In this document: piece after piece, positions 43,492 through 51,324 of the stretch
Layout: every line of letters starts with the position of its first letter
Position numbering within the stretch: position 1 is the first letter of the stretch
DNA from: Lentisphaeria bacterium
GTDB lineage: Bacteria > Verrucomicrobiota > Lentisphaeria > Victivallales > UBA1829
DNA length: 51,324 nt
Assembly (NCBI GenBank): GCA_017541665.1
Contig: JAFXYP010000046.1
Location: 1 to 51,324, forward strand
Reading direction: 5' to 3'
Notes under the pieces: generated by a model
Databases searched by the model: none
What the model was told of the DNA's origin: nothing
Seen by the model: the letters and a program-made list of their open reading frames with translations, nothing else
Made by a program: the position numbers and the translations under genes

Positions 43492-43525
43492 TGTGTCTTT
43501 TATCTCCGGTCGCAAAGAATAGAAA

Positions 43526-43559
43526 AGAAAAAAAGGGGTCACTCAAGACGAATGACCCC
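43526..43559 (-). terminator. Intrinsic terminator between acpP and fabF
   Basis: Minus strand GGGGTCATTC-gtctt-GAGTGACCCC (10-bp stem with one G-U pair) followed by eight Ts. It lies 20 bp after the acpP stop and 35 bp before the fabF start, so fabF depends on read-through or its own promoter. Confidence 0.88.
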
Positions 43560-43579
43560 GGGAAGCAAAATCAAGGAAA

Positions 43580-43825
43580 TTATTCCTTGGCAGCAGCCTT
43601 GCTCTCAATGTATTTGATCGCATCGCCGACGGTCTTCAGGTTCTCGGCTTCCTCGTCCGGGATTTCGGAACCGAATTCCTCTTCGAGAGCCATGATCATT
43701 TCCACGATATCAAGGGAGTCGGCGTTCAGGTCTTCGACGAAACGGGCGTCTTCGGTGACCTGGTCTTCCTGGACGGCGAGCTGCTTCACGACGAGCTCTT
43801 TGACTTTTTGTGCGATTTCGGACAT
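43580..43825 (-). CDS. acpP: Acyl carrier protein
   Basis: This 81-residue acidic protein carries growing fatty acyl chains on 4'-phosphopantetheine attached to the Ser in [21 protein letters not shown]. The sequence from [15 protein letters not shown] to [10 protein letters not shown] matches a typical ACP. AAAGGA precedes ATG 43825; the longer frame upstream crosses the promoter. It has its own promoter (43893-43922) and terminator, consistent with the high ACP demand of the cell. Confidence 0.97.
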   Translation of the reverse strand: MSEIAQKVKELVVKQLAVQEDQVTEDARFVEDLNADSLDIVEMIMALEEEFGSEIPDEEAENLKTVGDAIKYIESKAAAKE

Positions 43826-43892
43826 GTTAAATCCTTTCGTAATGGTATGAAGGGTTGGTTGTCGTTTTCGTTTTTCGTAACGTGTATAGACT

Positions 43893-43922
43893 ATAATATA
43901 CACCGCTTTTGCGTTTTTTCAA
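43893..43922 (-). promoter_or_regulatory. Promoter of acpP
   Basis: Minus strand TTGAAA (43922-43917), 18-nt spacer, TATTAT (43898-43893), in an AT-rich stretch 70 bp before the start codon. Confidence 0.55.
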
Positions 43923-43991
43923 ATCCGTTGCACGCTTTTTTGTGTATTTATAGCCTTATATCGTGTTTTTTTCCGTTCCAGATGCAATTTG

Positions 43992-44735
43992 TTACATCAG
44001 GAAGCCGCCGCAGACGTTGATGACCTGTCCGGTCACGTAGTCAGAATCCGGCCCGCAGAGGAACGCCACGACGTTGGCGACGTCCTGGGGTTTGCCGCCG
44101 CGCTTCAGCGGGATCAGCTCCAGGAAGAACTTCTTGGCTTCGTCGGGCAGATTTTCCGTCATGTCGGTCATGATGTAGCCGGGCGCAACCGCGTTCACCA
44201 TGATGTTGCGGCTGCCGAGTTCCTTCGCCACGGACTTCGTAATGCCGATGACGCCGGCTTTGGAGGCGGAATAGTTGACCTGTCCGGCGTTTCCGGCGCG
44301 TCCGACCACGCTGGAGATGTTCACGATCTTGCCGTAGCGGGCTTTCATCATGGGGCGGATGGCGGCCTTGGTGAAATTGTAGGTGCCCTTCAGGTTGACG
44401 GCGATCACGGCGTCCCAATCGGCTTCGCTCATGCGCATGAGCAGGTTGTCCTTGGTGATGCCGGCGCAGTTCACGAGGATGTCCAGACGGCCGAATTTCT
44501 CCATGACGGTCTTCACGGCCGCTTCGGCGTCCTCGGCTTTCGCCACGTTCGCCGCGATAGCGATGGCGTCGATGCCCTGTGCGCAGAATTCCGCCACGGT
44601 CTTGTCGGCGGTTTCCTGCATGATGTCCACGACGGCGAGTTTCGCGCCTTCCTGCGCCAGACGTTCGCAGATCGCGCGACCGATGCCGCGGGCTCCGCCG
44701 GTCACCAGCGCCACTCTGTTTTCGAGTTGACTCAT
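43992..44735 (-). CDS. fabG: 3-oxoacyl-ACP reductase
   Basis: This 247-residue short-chain dehydrogenase reduces beta-ketoacyl-ACP with NADPH. It shows VTGGARGIGRAI (cofactor loop), NCAGITKDNLLMRM (FabG-specific), catalytic Ser in NISSVVG, YSASKAG (Tyr-Lys) and NAVAPGYIMTDMT. AGGAG lies upstream. It is placed between fabD and acpP, which fixes the role as fatty-acid FabG rather than another SDR. Confidence 0.96.
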   Translation of the reverse strand: MSQLENRVALVTGGARGIGRAICERLAQEGAKLAVVDIMQETADKTVAEFCAQGIDAIAIAANVAKAEDAEAAVKTVMEKFGRLDILVNCAGITKDNLLMRMSEADWDAVIAVNLKGTYNFTKAAIRPMMKARYGKIVNISSVVGRAGNAGQVNYSASKAGVIGITKSVAKELGSRNIMVNAVAPGYIMTDMTENLPDEAKKFFLELIPLKRGGKPQDVANVVAFLCGPDSDYVTGQVINVCGGFLM

Positions 44736-44811
44736 TGTGTTTCTCCTGATTCGGGGTTCCGTATGCTTGGGTTGTGTTTGTTTCGAGAAAATGTAACTGC
44801 AGATGCGTTAA

Positions 44812-45723
44812 TCAGGCGTCCGCCAGGCCGTCCGCGCCGGATACGTTGTGCAGGGCCGCGCCGGGCAGGATCTTCCGCACGAGGCCCGTCAGGACCGTGC
44901 CCGGTCCGAACTCCACGAAACGCTCCGCGCCGAACCGTTCCGCCATGACGCGCACGCAGGTATCCCAGCGGACGCTGCCGGCGACCTGGGAGACCAGGTT
45001 CGCACGGATCTTCGCCGGGTCGGATTCGGGTTCGCCCGTGAAATTCTGAAGCACGGGGAATTTCGGCGCATTCATCGGAGTGGCGTCCAGCACGGGCGCC
45101 AAAGCGGCCCCCGCCGAAGCCATCATGCGGCTGTGGAACGCTCCCGCCACGTTCAACGGCAGGGCGCGCTTGACGCCGCGTTCCTTCAGGATGCCGCACG
45201 CCTTCAGCACCAGGTCCTTTACGCCGCTGATGACGATCTGGCCGGGCGAATTGTAGTTGGCGACGTCGATGCCGCACTCCTCGCAGACACCGGCGATCAC
45301 GGCCGGGTCGCCGCCGATGATGGCGGCCATGCCGCCCTCGGCTTCGTGGCAGGCGGCGTCCATCAGGGCGGCGCGCTTCGCAACGAGTTTCAGGCCGTCC
45401 TCGAACGTGAACGTCCCGGCGGATGCGAACGCCGCATATTCACCGAGGCTGAGGCCGCCGGCCGCGACAGCTTCCTCGCCGGGGTTCCGCTCCAGCCATG
45501 CGGCCAGGCATGCCATGCTGGTGGTATAGATCGCGGGCTGGCAGTTCGCCGTCGCGGTCAGGTCGGATTCCGGACCTTCGAAGCACAGTTCGGACAGGCT
45601 GCGGCCGAGCACCGCGTCGGCACGGTCAAAGACCGATTTCGCCGCGGGCGACGCTTCATACAGGTCTTTCCCCATTCCGACGGTCTGGGCGCCCTGCCCC
45701 GAGAATAAAAACGCTGTTTTCAA
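44812..45723 (-). CDS. fabD: Malonyl-CoA:ACP transacylase
   Basis: This 303-residue enzyme loads malonate onto ACP. It starts KTAFLFSGQGAQTVGMGKDLYE. The nucleophile Ser is in AGGLSLGEYAAFASAG (the residue before Ser is Leu instead of the common His, as in plant enzymes). The catalytic His is in NVAGAFHSRMM. The start is taken as TTG 45723 because AAAGGA lies 9 nt upstream and the family begins exactly there; the ATG at 45774 has no ribosome site and would add 17 unrelated residues. First gene of the fab cluster. Confidence 0.93.
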   Translation of the reverse strand: MKTAFLFSGQGAQTVGMGKDLYEASPAAKSVFDRADAVLGRSLSELCFEGPESDLTATANCQPAIYTTSMACLAAWLERNPGEEAVAAGGLSLGEYAAFASAGTFTFEDGLKLVAKRAALMDAACHEAEGGMAAIIGGDPAVIAGVCEECGIDVANYNSPGQIVISGVKDLVLKACGILKERGVKRALPLNVAGAFHSRMMASAGAALAPVLDATPMNAPKFPVLQNFTGEPESDPAKIRANLVSQVAGSVRWDTCVRVMAERFGAERFVEFGPGTVLTGLVRKILPGAALHNVSGADGLADA

Positions 45724-45878
45724 TGTCGTTTTCCTTTCGCAAATAACAATCTGCCGCCGGATATGCCTGATCATTTCCGGAAAAAAGCAGACCTAATAAA
45801 ATACCACAGTTTTCCGAAAATGCAAATCCGCCGGGCGTCCCGTCGTCATGGGGACAGGAAAACGGATGCCGCGCCGCG

Positions 45879-46475
45879 TCAGGCCAGCGCGCAGCGGATC
45901 ATTCTCTCCGAGACCGGTCCCGGACGCAGAACGCTCCATGTGCTGTCGCGCTCCACTTTGATGACGGTCGACGCCTCGGAGTCCGGCGGGATCGCTCCGC
46001 CGTCCAGGATGCCGTCCGGGGAAAACGCGAGCGATTCCAGCGCTTCGTCCACGGTGTGCGCCGGCGGCCGGCCGGAAAGGTTCGCGCTGGTCGAGGCGAG
46101 CGGACGCCCGTAGGCCTCCAGCAGATGGAGCAGCGCCGGATGTCCGGGGATGCGGAACCCGGTGAACGCCTCCCCGTCCGGCACGATCAGGGTCACGGGA
46201 CCGGGGCAGAATGCCACGGCAAGACGCTTCGCGGTCTCCGGCATGGAGGGAAACGAGGAAAACACGGCCTGGCGCGAGGCAAAGAAAAGCGTGAGGAGCT
46301 TGGACGCGGGCCGCCGTTTCATCTCGTAGATCTTCGCGCGGGCGGGTTCATGCGATGCATCGCAGACCAGGCCGTACACGGTCTCAGTCGGGACCAGCAG
46401 GACGCCGTCTTCGCGCCGGAGGATATCGCAGAAGACCTCGGCGGCGGACGCGTCGGAACAGGGGATCCGCTCCAT
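45879..46475 (-). CDS. TsaC/Sua5/YrdC-family threonylcarbamoyl-AMP synthase
   Basis: This 198-residue protein makes threonylcarbamoyl-AMP from Thr, bicarbonate and ATP for the tRNA t6A37 modification. Motifs are VPTETVYGLVCDA, the KxR pair region IYEMKRRPASKLLTL, FCPGPVTLIV and ASTSANLSGRPPAHT. It lacks the Sua5 C-terminal domain, so it is of TsaC length. TcdA, which acts later on the same base, is also in this window. It starts 4 bp after the FtsB-like gene. Confidence 0.9.
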   Translation of the reverse strand: MERIPCSDASAAEVFCDILRREDGVLLVPTETVYGLVCDASHEPARAKIYEMKRRPASKLLTLFFASRQAVFSSFPSMPETAKRLAVAFCPGPVTLIVPDGEAFTGFRIPGHPALLHLLEAYGRPLASTSANLSGRPPAHTVDEALESLAFSPDGILDGGAIPPDSEASTVIKVERDSTWSVLRPGPVSERMIRCALA

Positions 46476-46479
46476 GGCG

Positions 46480-46755
46480 TTACTCGGAGTAGATGTAAAT
46501 CACTTCGCCGTCGCGGCACAGATGGTACTGCTCGCGGGCGACTTTTTCAACTGCGGAGGCGTTGTGCTGGAGGTCGTGGACTTCCTGCTGAAGCGTGAGG
46601 TATTCCGCCTTCTTCCGGTCCAGATCGGCCCGAAGGCTTGCCACATCCTGCAGGGTGCGCTTGTACTTCTGATATGCCGGCAGCACGAGGATGCCGGATA
46701 TGATCAGGACCAGCACCAGAAGGACATAAATGAAGCTTGTCAGGACTTTTCCCAT
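46480..46755 (-). CDS. FtsB/DivIC-like septum formation initiator
   Basis: This 91-residue bitopic membrane protein has an N-terminal helix (about 5-27, LTSFIYVLLVLVLIISGILVLPAY), then a coiled coil (RTLQDVASLRADLDRKKAEYLTLQQEVHDLQ) and the DivIC-type ending VEKVAREQYHLCRDGEVIYIY. These proteins form the FtsQBL divisome subcomplex. GAGGTG lies 6 nt upstream of the ATG. A promoter is at 46776-46803. Confidence 0.88.
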   Translation of the reverse strand: MGKVLTSFIYVLLVLVLIISGILVLPAYQKYKRTLQDVASLRADLDRKKAEYLTLQQEVHDLQHNASAVEKVAREQYHLCRDGEVIYIYSE

Positions 46756-46775
46756 TCTTTCACCTCGTTATCAGT

Positions 46776-46803
46776 AATATAGCACATTCTGCGCAAAATA
46801 CAA
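46776..46803 (-). promoter_or_regulatory. Promoter of the ftsB-like/tsaC pair
   Basis: Minus strand TTGTAT (46803-46798), 16-nt spacer, TATATT (46781-46776) with a TGn extended -10, 20 bp before the start codon. Confidence 0.6.
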
Positions 46804-46814
46804 TAAAAAAAACG

Positions 46815-46844
46815 AAAAAACCTCCGCCCGGGGAGGAGCGGAGG
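46815..46844 (-). terminator. Intrinsic terminator of the hyd operon
   Basis: Minus strand CCTCCGC (loop) GCGGAGG followed by six Ts. A second perfect hairpin GGGACGGC/GCCGTCCC (46861-46881) lies between it and the hydA stop. Confidence 0.9.
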
Positions 46845-46895
46845 CTGGATCGCACTGTCCGGGACGGCGCGGGGCCGTCCCGTCCGGAGTGTTTC

Positions 46896-48962
46896 TTATC
46901 CGAGTTTGGCGACGCTTTCGTCGATCTTCTTCTTGATCGTCTCGAACGCGGCCTGGTTCTGAAGCTGTTCGAGCGTGTTCAGTGCGTTTCTGAACTTGGT
47001 GCGCTCGACCACTTCGTCGCCGATGGTCACGCAGATCGTGCCGTCCTGTTCGGGACGGGACGAGAACGCGGCGTCCATGTCGACCTTGTCCGTGTAGTTC
47101 TTGCTGCGGACGTATTCGGAGATCATGCCGATGAGGAGCTGGCCGGGGCAGTCGTCCTGCTTGGCGCAAATCGTGACGGTGATCGTGAAGCGGTTCGGAG
47201 CCGTACCGCGCATGATCGGGATCTTGGCGTCGAAGAGCTGGCTGCGGTTCTGGTAGACCGTGTGCAGCAGGTGATGCGCTTCGTGGGAGCCGGGCTGGCC
47301 GCCGATGTGGTCCTTGTAGCACTGGTTGACCAGGAAGTTGTCCTGGCACTTCTGGACCTGCTGGGACTTGTCGGCCGCGTAGAGGCCCTGCTGGCGCTGG
47401 ATGCGGATCGCGTCCGTGACGCCGACGGGCTGGCCGCCGCCGGAGATGCAGCCGCCGGGGCACGCCATGACTTCGACGAAGTCGTAGTGAGCCTTGCCGG
47501 AACGGATGTCGCCGATGAGGCGCTTGGCGTTGGCGAGGCCGTGGACGACGGCCACGCGGATTTCCTTGCCCGCCGCGGTCACGGTGGCTTCCTTGAGGGT
47601 GTTCATGCCGCGGACGGCCTTGAAGTCGACGGAGGCGAGCGGCTTGCCGTCGAGTTTTTCGACCGCATAGCGGAGCGCGGCTTCCATGACGCCGCCGGAC
47701 GCGCCGAAGATGACGCCGCCGCCGGTAGCGAATCCCATGGGCATGTCGAATGCTTCGGGCTGGAGCTCGTTGAGCTTGATGCCCATCGAATTGATCATGC
47801 GCTGGACTTCGCTGGTGGTCACGACGATGTCGACTTCCTGCTTGCCGTCCACGTTGAACTTCGGCAGCTGGGCCTCGAATTTCTTCGCCGTGCAGGGCAT
47901 GATGGAGACGACCACGAGGTCCTCGCGCTTGCAGCCGAGCTGTTCGGGCAGGACCTTCTTGGCGATGGAGCCGAACATGGCCTGCGGGGAACGGCAGCTG
48001 GAGATATGCGGGATCATTTCAGGGAAGTAGATCTCTGCGAACTTGACCCAGGCGGGGCAGCAGCTGGTGAACATCGGGAGCGTGCCGCCGTTGGCAATGC
48101 GGTCGATGAGCTCGGTGGCTTCCTCGAAGATGGTCATGTCGGCGGAGAAGCTGGTGTCATAGACGTGCTTGAAGCCCATGAGCTTCAGGGCGGCGACGAG
48201 CTTGCCCGCCACGTTCTCGCCCGGCTTCGCGCCGAAATATTCGCCCAGCGCCACGCGGACGGCCGGTGCGACCTGGACCACGACGGTCTTGCTGGGGTCG
48301 TACAGGGCGTCCCACACGCGGTTGCGGTCCTGCTTCGGGACGATCGCGCCGGTGGGGCAGACGGCGGCGCACTGGCCGCAGTTCACGCACTCGACCGCGC
48401 CGAGGGAAGCGCCGAAGGCCGGGGCCACACGGGCGTTCGAGCCGCGGTTGGAGAAGTCGATGGCGCCGATGCCCTGGATTTCGGAGCAGACGCGCACGCA
48501 GTCGCCGCAGAGCACGCACTTGTTCGGGTCGCGGACGAGCGACGGGGAGGAGAAGTCGATCGGGTCGTCCTTCTTCACGGATTTGTAGCGGATGTCCTGG
48601 ACGCCGAGCTGGTAGGCGATGCGCTGGAGGGTGCAGTTCTCGTTGCGGGCGCAGGTCGGGCATTCGCGGCTGTGGTTGGCGAGCAGGAGTTCCACGCTGA
48701 TCTTGCGCATGTCGCGAATCTCCTTGGTGTCCGTGTGGACGACCATGCCGGGCGCGGGGGCGGTGGAGCAGGACGCCATGATGCCCTTGCCCTCGACGAG
48801 GACGAGGCAGAGGCGGCACGCGCCGTAGATGCTCAGTTCGGAGTGGTAGCAGAAGGTCGGGATCTCGATCCCGGCTTTGCGGATGACTTCCAGGAGGTTG
48901 CGCTCGTTGGTGAACGTGACTTCCCGTCCGTTGACGGTCAATGTTTTAACGTTATCGGCCAT
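46896..48962 (-). CDS. hydA: [FeFe] hydrogenase catalytic subunit HydA
   Basis: This 688-residue enzyme reduces protons to H2. In order: an N-terminal [2Fe-2S] domain (C in PTFCYHSELSIYGACRLC), the His/Cys [4Fe-4S] region (NHSRECPTCARNENC), two [4Fe-4S] sites (CVLCGDCVRVC, CVNCGQCAAVCPTG) and the H-cluster domain with L1 TSCCPAW, L2 MPCTAKK and L3 ACPGGCISGGGQP. A small-subunit-type region (SHEAHHLLHTVYQNRS) follows. Residues from about 575 form an extra domain (RFTITVTICAKQDDCPGQLL ...) with three Cys, present only in multimeric-type HydA. With HydB and HydC it should form an NADH- and ferredoxin-using (electron-bifurcating) complex. Confidence 0.95.
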   Translation of the reverse strand: MADNVKTLTVNGREVTFTNERNLLEVIRKAGIEIPTFCYHSELSIYGACRLCLVLVEGKGIMASCSTAPAPGMVVHTDTKEIRDMRKISVELLLANHSRECPTCARNENCTLQRIAYQLGVQDIRYKSVKKDDPIDFSSPSLVRDPNKCVLCGDCVRVCSEIQGIGAIDFSNRGSNARVAPAFGASLGAVECVNCGQCAAVCPTGAIVPKQDRNRVWDALYDPSKTVVVQVAPAVRVALGEYFGAKPGENVAGKLVAALKLMGFKHVYDTSFSADMTIFEEATELIDRIANGGTLPMFTSCCPAWVKFAEIYFPEMIPHISSCRSPQAMFGSIAKKVLPEQLGCKREDLVVVSIMPCTAKKFEAQLPKFNVDGKQEVDIVVTTSEVQRMINSMGIKLNELQPEAFDMPMGFATGGGVIFGASGGVMEAALRYAVEKLDGKPLASVDFKAVRGMNTLKEATVTAAGKEIRVAVVHGLANAKRLIGDIRSGKAHYDFVEVMACPGGCISGGGQPVGVTDAIRIQRQQGLYAADKSQQVQKCQDNFLVNQCYKDHIGGQPGSHEAHHLLHTVYQNRSQLFDAKIPIMRGTAPNRFTITVTICAKQDDCPGQLLIGMISEYVRSKNYTDKVDMDAAFSSRPEQDGTICVTIGDEVVERTKFRNALNTLEQLQNQAAFETIKKKIDESVAKLG

Positions 48963-48983
48963 GATGAATAGTCCTTATAGTTG

Positions 48984-50894
48984 TCAGATTCCCTTGACGG
49001 CGCCGAACTTGCATGCGGCCTTGCATGCGCCGCACTTGATGCATTTTTCGGGGTCGATGCGGTGCGCTTCCTTCACCTTGCCGGCGATCGCGCCGACGGG
49101 GCACTTGCGGGCGCAGGCGGTGCAGCCCTTGCACTTCGCGGGGTCGATCTCGGGACGGGCGAGCGCCTTGCATTCGCCGGTCGGGCAGATCTTGCGGAAG
49201 ACGTGGTCCTCGTACTCCTTGCGGAAATAGCGCAGGGTGGAGAGGACCGGGTTCGGGGCGGTCTTGCCGAGGCCGCAGAGGGAGCCGAGCTGGACGGCCT
49301 TCGCGGTCTTCTCGAGGAGGTCGAGCGTTTCGGCCGTGGCGCGGCCTTCGATGATGTCGTCGAGCAGCGCGAGCATCTGCTTCGTGCCTTCGCGGCACGG
49401 CACGCACTTGCCGCAGGATTCGTTCTGGGTGAACTGCATGAAGAACCGCGCGATGCGGACCATGCAGGTCTGCTTGTTCATGACCACGAGTCCGCCGGAG
49501 CCGACCATAGCGCCGGCGCTCTTCAGGGAGTCGAAGTCGAGCGGGAGGTCGAGGAGGTCGGGGACCAGGCAGCCGCCGGAGGGGCCGCCGATCTGCACGG
49601 ACTTGAAGTCCTCGCCGGTCACCTTGCCGGTGTTGTCCGTCACGCCGCCGCCGATGTTGTAAACGATCTCGCGGAGGGTGGTGCCGAACGGGACTTCGAT
49701 GAGGCCGGTGTTCGCGACGTGGCCGGTGAGGGCGAACGTCTTGGTGCCGGGGGAGTTCTGGGGGCCGACTTCACGGTACTTCTCCGCGCCGTTGCGGATG
49801 ATGTACGCCACGGAGGCGAGCGTCTCCACGTTGTTGATGACGGTCGGCTTGCCGTAGAGGCCCTTCTGGGCCGGGAACGGCGGCTTCGGCATCGGCATGC
49901 CGCGCTTGCCTTCCACGGAGGCGATCAGGGCGGTCTCTTCGCCGCAGACGAACGCGCCGGCGCCTTCCATCACGCGGATGGTGAAGTTGAAGTTCGTGCC
50001 GAAGAGGTTCTTGCCCAGCAGGCCGTACGCCTCGGCGTCGGCGATCGCCTTGCGGATGCGTTCCACGGCCAGCGGGTACTCGGCGCGGACGTACACGACG
50101 CCCTCGTCGGCGCCGATCGCACGACCGGCGATCATCATGCCTTCAAGCACGGCGTGCGGGTTGCCTTCCATGACGGAGCGGTCCATGAACGCGCCGGGGT
50201 CGCCTTCGTCGCCGTTGCAGATGACGTATTTCTTGTCATTCTGGGAGGCGAGCGTGAATTTCCACTTCAGGCCGGTGGGGAAACCGCCGCCGCCGCGGCC
50301 GCGGAGACCGGCGTCGATCATGGTCTGGCAGACCTGTTCCGGGGTCATCTCGGTAATGGCCTTGCGCGCGCCGATGTAACCGTCGCGGGCGATGTATTCC
50401 TCGACGTCGTCGGGCTCGATCATGTAGTTGGCCAGCACGACGCGGGTCTGGCGGGCGTAGAACGCGATCTCGTCCTCGTGGCGGCAGGCCTTGCCGCTGA
50501 CGGGGTCGACGTAGACCAGGCGGTCGATGATCTCGCCGTTGAGGAGCGTCACATGGACGATCTCGGCGGCGTCTTCGGGTTTCACGTGGCAGTAGAAGAT
50601 GCCTTCGGGTTCGATGCGGAGGATCGGGCCCATCTGGCAGAATCCCTGGCAGCCGCTCTTGGAGAAATAGGTGGCGCCTTCGTTCCTGGAGCAATCGTGG
50701 CGGTCGAGGGTGACTTCGATATGTTCGCCGGCTTTTTCGAGCTCGGCGCAGATGGCGTCGCGGACCTTCATGGAACCGTTGGCGATGCAGCCGGTGCCGC
50801 CGCAGATGATGACGCGGCGTTTAAGCTTGGCAACGACTTTCTTGTAATTCGCGGCGATCTCTTCCAGATTCGGCGTTTTGATTTCGGTGCTCAT
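48984..50894 (-). CDS. hydB: NADH-binding hydrogenase subunit HydB (NuoF-like)
   Basis: This 636-residue protein has an N-terminal thioredoxin-like [2Fe-2S] domain (RVIICGGTGCIANG, FSKSGCQGFCQMGP), the NuoF core with FMN/NADH motifs (GLRGRGGGGFPTGLKW, CNGDEGDPGAFMDR, GAGAFVCGEETALIASVEG), the SLBB region, the [4Fe-4S] motif ESCGKCVPCREG and a C-terminal two-cluster ferredoxin domain (CKGCTACARKCPVG, CIKCGACKAACKFG). This architecture is that of bifurcating HydB, longer than respiratory NuoF (about 430-450). GGGAG lies upstream. Lies between hydC and hydA. Confidence 0.95.
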   Translation of the reverse strand: MSTEIKTPNLEEIAANYKKVVAKLKRRVIICGGTGCIANGSMKVRDAICAELEKAGEHIEVTLDRHDCSRNEGATYFSKSGCQGFCQMGPILRIEPEGIFYCHVKPEDAAEIVHVTLLNGEIIDRLVYVDPVSGKACRHEDEIAFYARQTRVVLANYMIEPDDVEEYIARDGYIGARKAITEMTPEQVCQTMIDAGLRGRGGGGFPTGLKWKFTLASQNDKKYVICNGDEGDPGAFMDRSVMEGNPHAVLEGMMIAGRAIGADEGVVYVRAEYPLAVERIRKAIADAEAYGLLGKNLFGTNFNFTIRVMEGAGAFVCGEETALIASVEGKRGMPMPKPPFPAQKGLYGKPTVINNVETLASVAYIIRNGAEKYREVGPQNSPGTKTFALTGHVANTGLIEVPFGTTLREIVYNIGGGVTDNTGKVTGEDFKSVQIGGPSGGCLVPDLLDLPLDFDSLKSAGAMVGSGGLVVMNKQTCMVRIARFFMQFTQNESCGKCVPCREGTKQMLALLDDIIEGRATAETLDLLEKTAKAVQLGSLCGLGKTAPNPVLSTLRYFRKEYEDHVFRKICPTGECKALARPEIDPAKCKGCTACARKCPVGAIAGKVKEAHRIDPEKCIKCGACKAACKFGAVKGI

Positions 50895-50912
50895 CGTATG
50901 TGGCTCCCTTCG

Positions 50913-51324
50913 TTACTTGTTTTCGGATTCCGCGGCGGCGGCTTCGGCGGCCGTGATCTCGTCGATGATCTTCTCGACCTGTTCCGGGGTGGCCTGGCCG
51001 TGGACTTCGCCGTCGATGACGATCACGGGGGCGAGTCCGCAGGCGCCGAGGCAGTTCACGATCTCGACGGTGAAGAGGAGGTCGTCGGTCGTGCGCTTCT
51101 CGTCGCTGAGCCCGAGCTTCTTGTAGATGGCCTCAAGCAGCCCCATGGACTTCTTCACGTGGCAGGCGGTGCCGTCGCACAGGCGGAAGATGTGCTTCCC
51201 TTTGGGGTTCAAAGAGAAGTGGGCGTAGAAGGTCGCCACGCCGTACACATGCGCCACGGGCACGTCGAGCGACGTGGCCACATAGCTGATGACGTCCTTC
51301 GAGAGGTACTTGTAGACTTCCTGC
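50913..51324 (-). CDS. hydC: Hydrogenase subunit HydC (NuoE-like), partial
   Basis: The 5' end lies beyond the right window edge; 137 codons are visible, open through to base 51324. The NuoE fold shows VYGVATFYAHFSL and the four [2Fe-2S] ligands in LCDGTACHVKKS and NCLGACGLAPVIVIDG. An acidic/Ala tail (EAAAAESENK) ends the protein. NuoE-like HydC passes electrons between HydB and HydA. The gene order hydC-hydB-hydA matches known trimeric hydrogenases. A GTG at 51281 is internal, not the start. Confidence 0.93.
   Translation of the reverse strand, partial: QEVYKYLSKDVISYVATSLDVPVAHVYGVATFYAHFSLNPKGKHIFRLCDGTACHVKKSMGLLEAIYKKLGLSDEKRTTDDLLFTVEIVNCLGACGLAPVIVIDGEVHGQATPEQVEKIIDEITAAEAAAAESENK

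Noticed and set aside
45724..45774. FabD start at the upstream ATG
   Set aside because: No Shine-Dalgarno, and the 17 added residues (MIRHIRRQIVICERKTT) are not FabD-like.

Overview
The window is about 51 kb of high-GC bacterial chromosome. It looks like a Gram-negative anaerobe, most plausibly a gut- or rumen-type member of the PVC group near Lentisphaeria/Victivallales. The Gram-negative call rests on lpxD next to an OmpH/Skp chaperone and on several lipoproteins. Anaerobic fermentation is indicated by a trimeric HydABC-type [FeFe] hydrogenase, and glycan degradation by secreted GH2 and GH43 enzymes. The phylum is an inference from gene style, not proven. No rRNA, tRNA, CRISPR array, integrase or transposase was recognised.

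Layout. 1-5.3 kb: a repeat-rich lipoprotein cut by the window edge, a NifU-type Fe-S protein, a GNAT acetyltransferase and a large exported beta-galactosidase. 5.5-10.3 kb (minus): ppiD-like, ispF, rsmB-like, tatD-like and tcdA in one operon. 10.7-17.2 kb (plus): an exported ankyrin protein, then an RdgC-like protein, SrkA-like kinase, DUF302-like protein, acyl-ACP thioesterase and beta-lactamase-family protein. 17.3-21.5 kb (minus): accessory genes, namely an orphan AbrB-type regulator with paired operators, a surface-repeat lipoprotein, a MntA/HepT toxin-antitoxin pair whose HepT carries a second dead nucleotidyltransferase, an unknown protein and a DUF1016/PDDEXK nuclease. 21.5-25.9 kb: GH43, nadA, lpxD, ompH. 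26.0-29.3 kb: sirtuin and HrpB helicase.

29.6-33.1 kb is the most unusual part. An AT-richer operon encodes an EndoIII-like HhH protein, a soluble FtsK-type motor and a Sel1-repeat protein. It is preceded by a strong promoter and a roughly 230-nt segment of nested perfect inverted repeats that looks like a structured non-coding RNA, and then by palindromic repeats. 33.1-42.2 kb returns to housekeeping order (minus): LysM lipoprotein, phoH, HD-domain 7TM protein, ybeY, corC, DUF502, xseA and an EEP-family hydrolase. 42.2-45.7 kb is a fatty-acid cluster (fabD, fabG, acpP, fabF). 45.9-46.8 kb holds ftsB-like and tsaC-like genes, and 46.9-51.3 kb holds hydC (5' end outside the window), hydB and hydA.

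Genes are tightly packed. Nine junctions show the 4-nt ATGA stop/start overlap, and several promoters fit TTGAC(A/T)-N16/17-TA(A/T)A(A/T)T. Convergent gene ends carry a small family of palindromic repeats. Function calls rest on motif and family recognition by eye; no database search was run.
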